A model generated the notes under the pieces. That model was not told where the DNA came from. It worked only from the letters and a program-made list of their open reading frames with translations, and did not search any database. A stretch of 14,519 nucleotides of DNA from an uncultured Eubacterium sp. (GTDB taxonomy: Bacteria > Bacillota_A > Clostridia > Lachnospirales > Lachnospiraceae), in contig CAQBGY010000057.1 in NCBI GenBank assembly GCA_948759685.1, positions 1 through 14,519 of the forward strand. The letters run 5' to 3'. The position numbers were made by a program, and so were the translations under genes. Numbering within the stretch: position 1 is the stretch's first letter; the number at the start of each line of letters is the position of its first letter. This document shows, piece by piece, positions 13,682 through 14,519 of the stretch.

Positions 13682-14519
13682 ATGAAGACAGATATCGAAA
13701 TCGCACAGGAGGCGGTAATGCTGCCAATTAAGGAAGTTGCAGAAAAAATCGGTTTAAAAGAAGATGATATTGAATTATATGGAAAATATAAGGCAAAAAT
13801 CTCCAATGAGTATTATGACAGCATCAAAGACAAAGAGGATGGTAAACTGATTCTTGTTACTGCAATTAACCCAACACCGACAGGAGAAGGAAAGACGACA
13901 GTTACTGTCGGACTTGGAGAGGCTTTTGGACAGTTAGACAAAAAGGCTGTCATTGCATTAAGAGAACCATCTCTTGGACCGTGTTTTGGTATTAAAGGCG
14001 GTGCGGCAGGCGGTGGATATGCACAGGTCGTGCCTATGGAAGATTTGAACTTACATTTCACAGGAGATTTTCATGCAATTACTTCTGCAAATAATCTTCT
14101 TGCTGCGATGTTAGATAATTCCATTCAGCAGGGAAATGAGTTAAATATTGATCCGAATCAGGTAGTATGGAAGAGATGTGTTGATATTAACGACAGAGTG
14201 TTAAGAAATATTGTTGTAGGTCTTGGACGTAAGGTAGATGGCGTAGTAAGAGAAGATCATTTTGTTATTACCGTTGCATCAGAGATTATGGCAATCCTCT
14301 GCCTTGCTACAGATTATGCAGATTTAAAAGAAAGACTTGGAAAAATAATTGTTGCATATACATATGACGGAAAGCCGGTTACAGCAAAAGATGTGAAGGC
14401 AGTAGGTTCTATGGCAGTGCTTTTAAAAGATGCCATGAAACCAAATCTGATTCAGACATTAGAACATACACCTGCATTGGTTCATGGTGGACCATTTGCA
14501 AATATTGCTCATGGATGTA
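13682..14519 (+). CDS. fhs: Formate-tetrahydrofolate ligase (10-formyl-THF synthetase), 5' part
   Basis: This cytosolic enzyme joins formate to tetrahydrofolate using ATP, supplying one-carbon units for purines and, in acetogens, feeding the methyl branch of the Wood-Ljungdahl pathway. The first 279 codons are present; family members are usually about 556 residues, so roughly half runs off the window and there is no stop. The phosphate-binding loop TPTGEGKTT is at 65-73, with K71. Other family blocks are [41 protein letters not shown] (95 onward in pieces), RNIVVGLG and [19 protein letters not shown] residues at the end. ATG 13682 has AAGGAG upstream with 7-nt spacing. It lies 22 bp after ftsK with no terminator, so the two genes are probably one transcript. 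No other Wood-Ljungdahl gene is visible. Confidence 0.95.
   Translation, partial: MKTDIEIAQEAVMLPIKEVAEKIGLKEDDIELYGKYKAKISNEYYDSIKDKEDGKLILVTAINPTPTGEGKTTVTVGLGEAFGQLDKKAVIALREPSLGPCFGIKGGAAGGGYAQVVPMEDLNLHFTGDFHAITSANNLLAAMLDNSIQQGNELNIDPNQVVWKRCVDINDRVLRNIVVGLGRKVDGVVREDHFVITVASEIMAILCLATDYADLKERLGKIIVAYTYDGKPVTAKDVKAVGSMAVLLKDAMKPNLIQTLEHTPALVHGGPFANIAHGC

Noticed and set aside
1..14519. Mobile element, CRISPR array, defence or toxin-antitoxin system
   Set aside because: I found no transposase, integrase, repeat-spacer pattern, terminal inverted repeats or small toxin-antitoxin gene pair; apart from the glycanase locus the genes are ordinary core genes.

Overview
The window looks like chromosomal DNA from a low-GC Gram-positive anaerobe, most likely a gut Lachnospiraceae (Roseburia/Eubacterium/Lachnospira-type). 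The reasons are AT-rich sequence with GGAGG-type ribosome binding sites, a tepA-ftsK/spoIIIE-fhs gene order, a eukaryotic-type HisA of the kind seen in some Clostridia, and a large secreted glycanase with a lysine-rich C-terminal domain. The family assignment is inference; no rRNA or other marker gene is present. I see no tRNA, CRISPR array, insertion sequence or phage gene.

Left part (1-4285): metY (O-acetylhomoserine sulfhydrylase, +) converges on a two-gene ABC exporter operon (ATPase then ABC-2 permease, both -). Two tandem hairpins separate them. The exporter operon is divergent from a stand-alone hisA of eukaryotic sequence type (+), with a good sigma-A-type promoter on each strand between them. 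A 17-bp-stem hairpin overlaps the end of hisA and serves as a probable bidirectional terminator against the convergent araC-type gene.

Centre (4293-10240): an AraC-family regulator with an N-terminal cupin domain (-) is divergent from a 1566-residue secreted multimodular enzyme (+). The enzyme has, in order, a signal peptide, an F5/8-type C (discoidin-like) domain, a Thr/Glu linker, a probable beta-trefoil, two FN3 domains, a two-lobed beta-helix region resembling GH55 exo-beta-1,3-glucanases, a GH128 (Glyco_hydro_cc) catalytic domain, a Thr-rich linker, and a C-terminal domain in which 47 of 101 residues are Lys or Arg and none is Asp or Glu. This is the most interesting part of the window: two candidate beta-1,3-glucan-cleaving modules in one polypeptide, next to a likely dedicated regulator with a 10-bp-spaced direct repeat in the shared promoter region.

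Right part (10307-14519): housekeeping genes tepA (ClpP-like serine protease), ftsK/spoIIIE (DNA translocase, probable GTG start) and the first half of fhs (formate-tetrahydrofolate ligase), which runs off the window. ftsK and fhs are only 22 bp apart and are probably co-transcribed.
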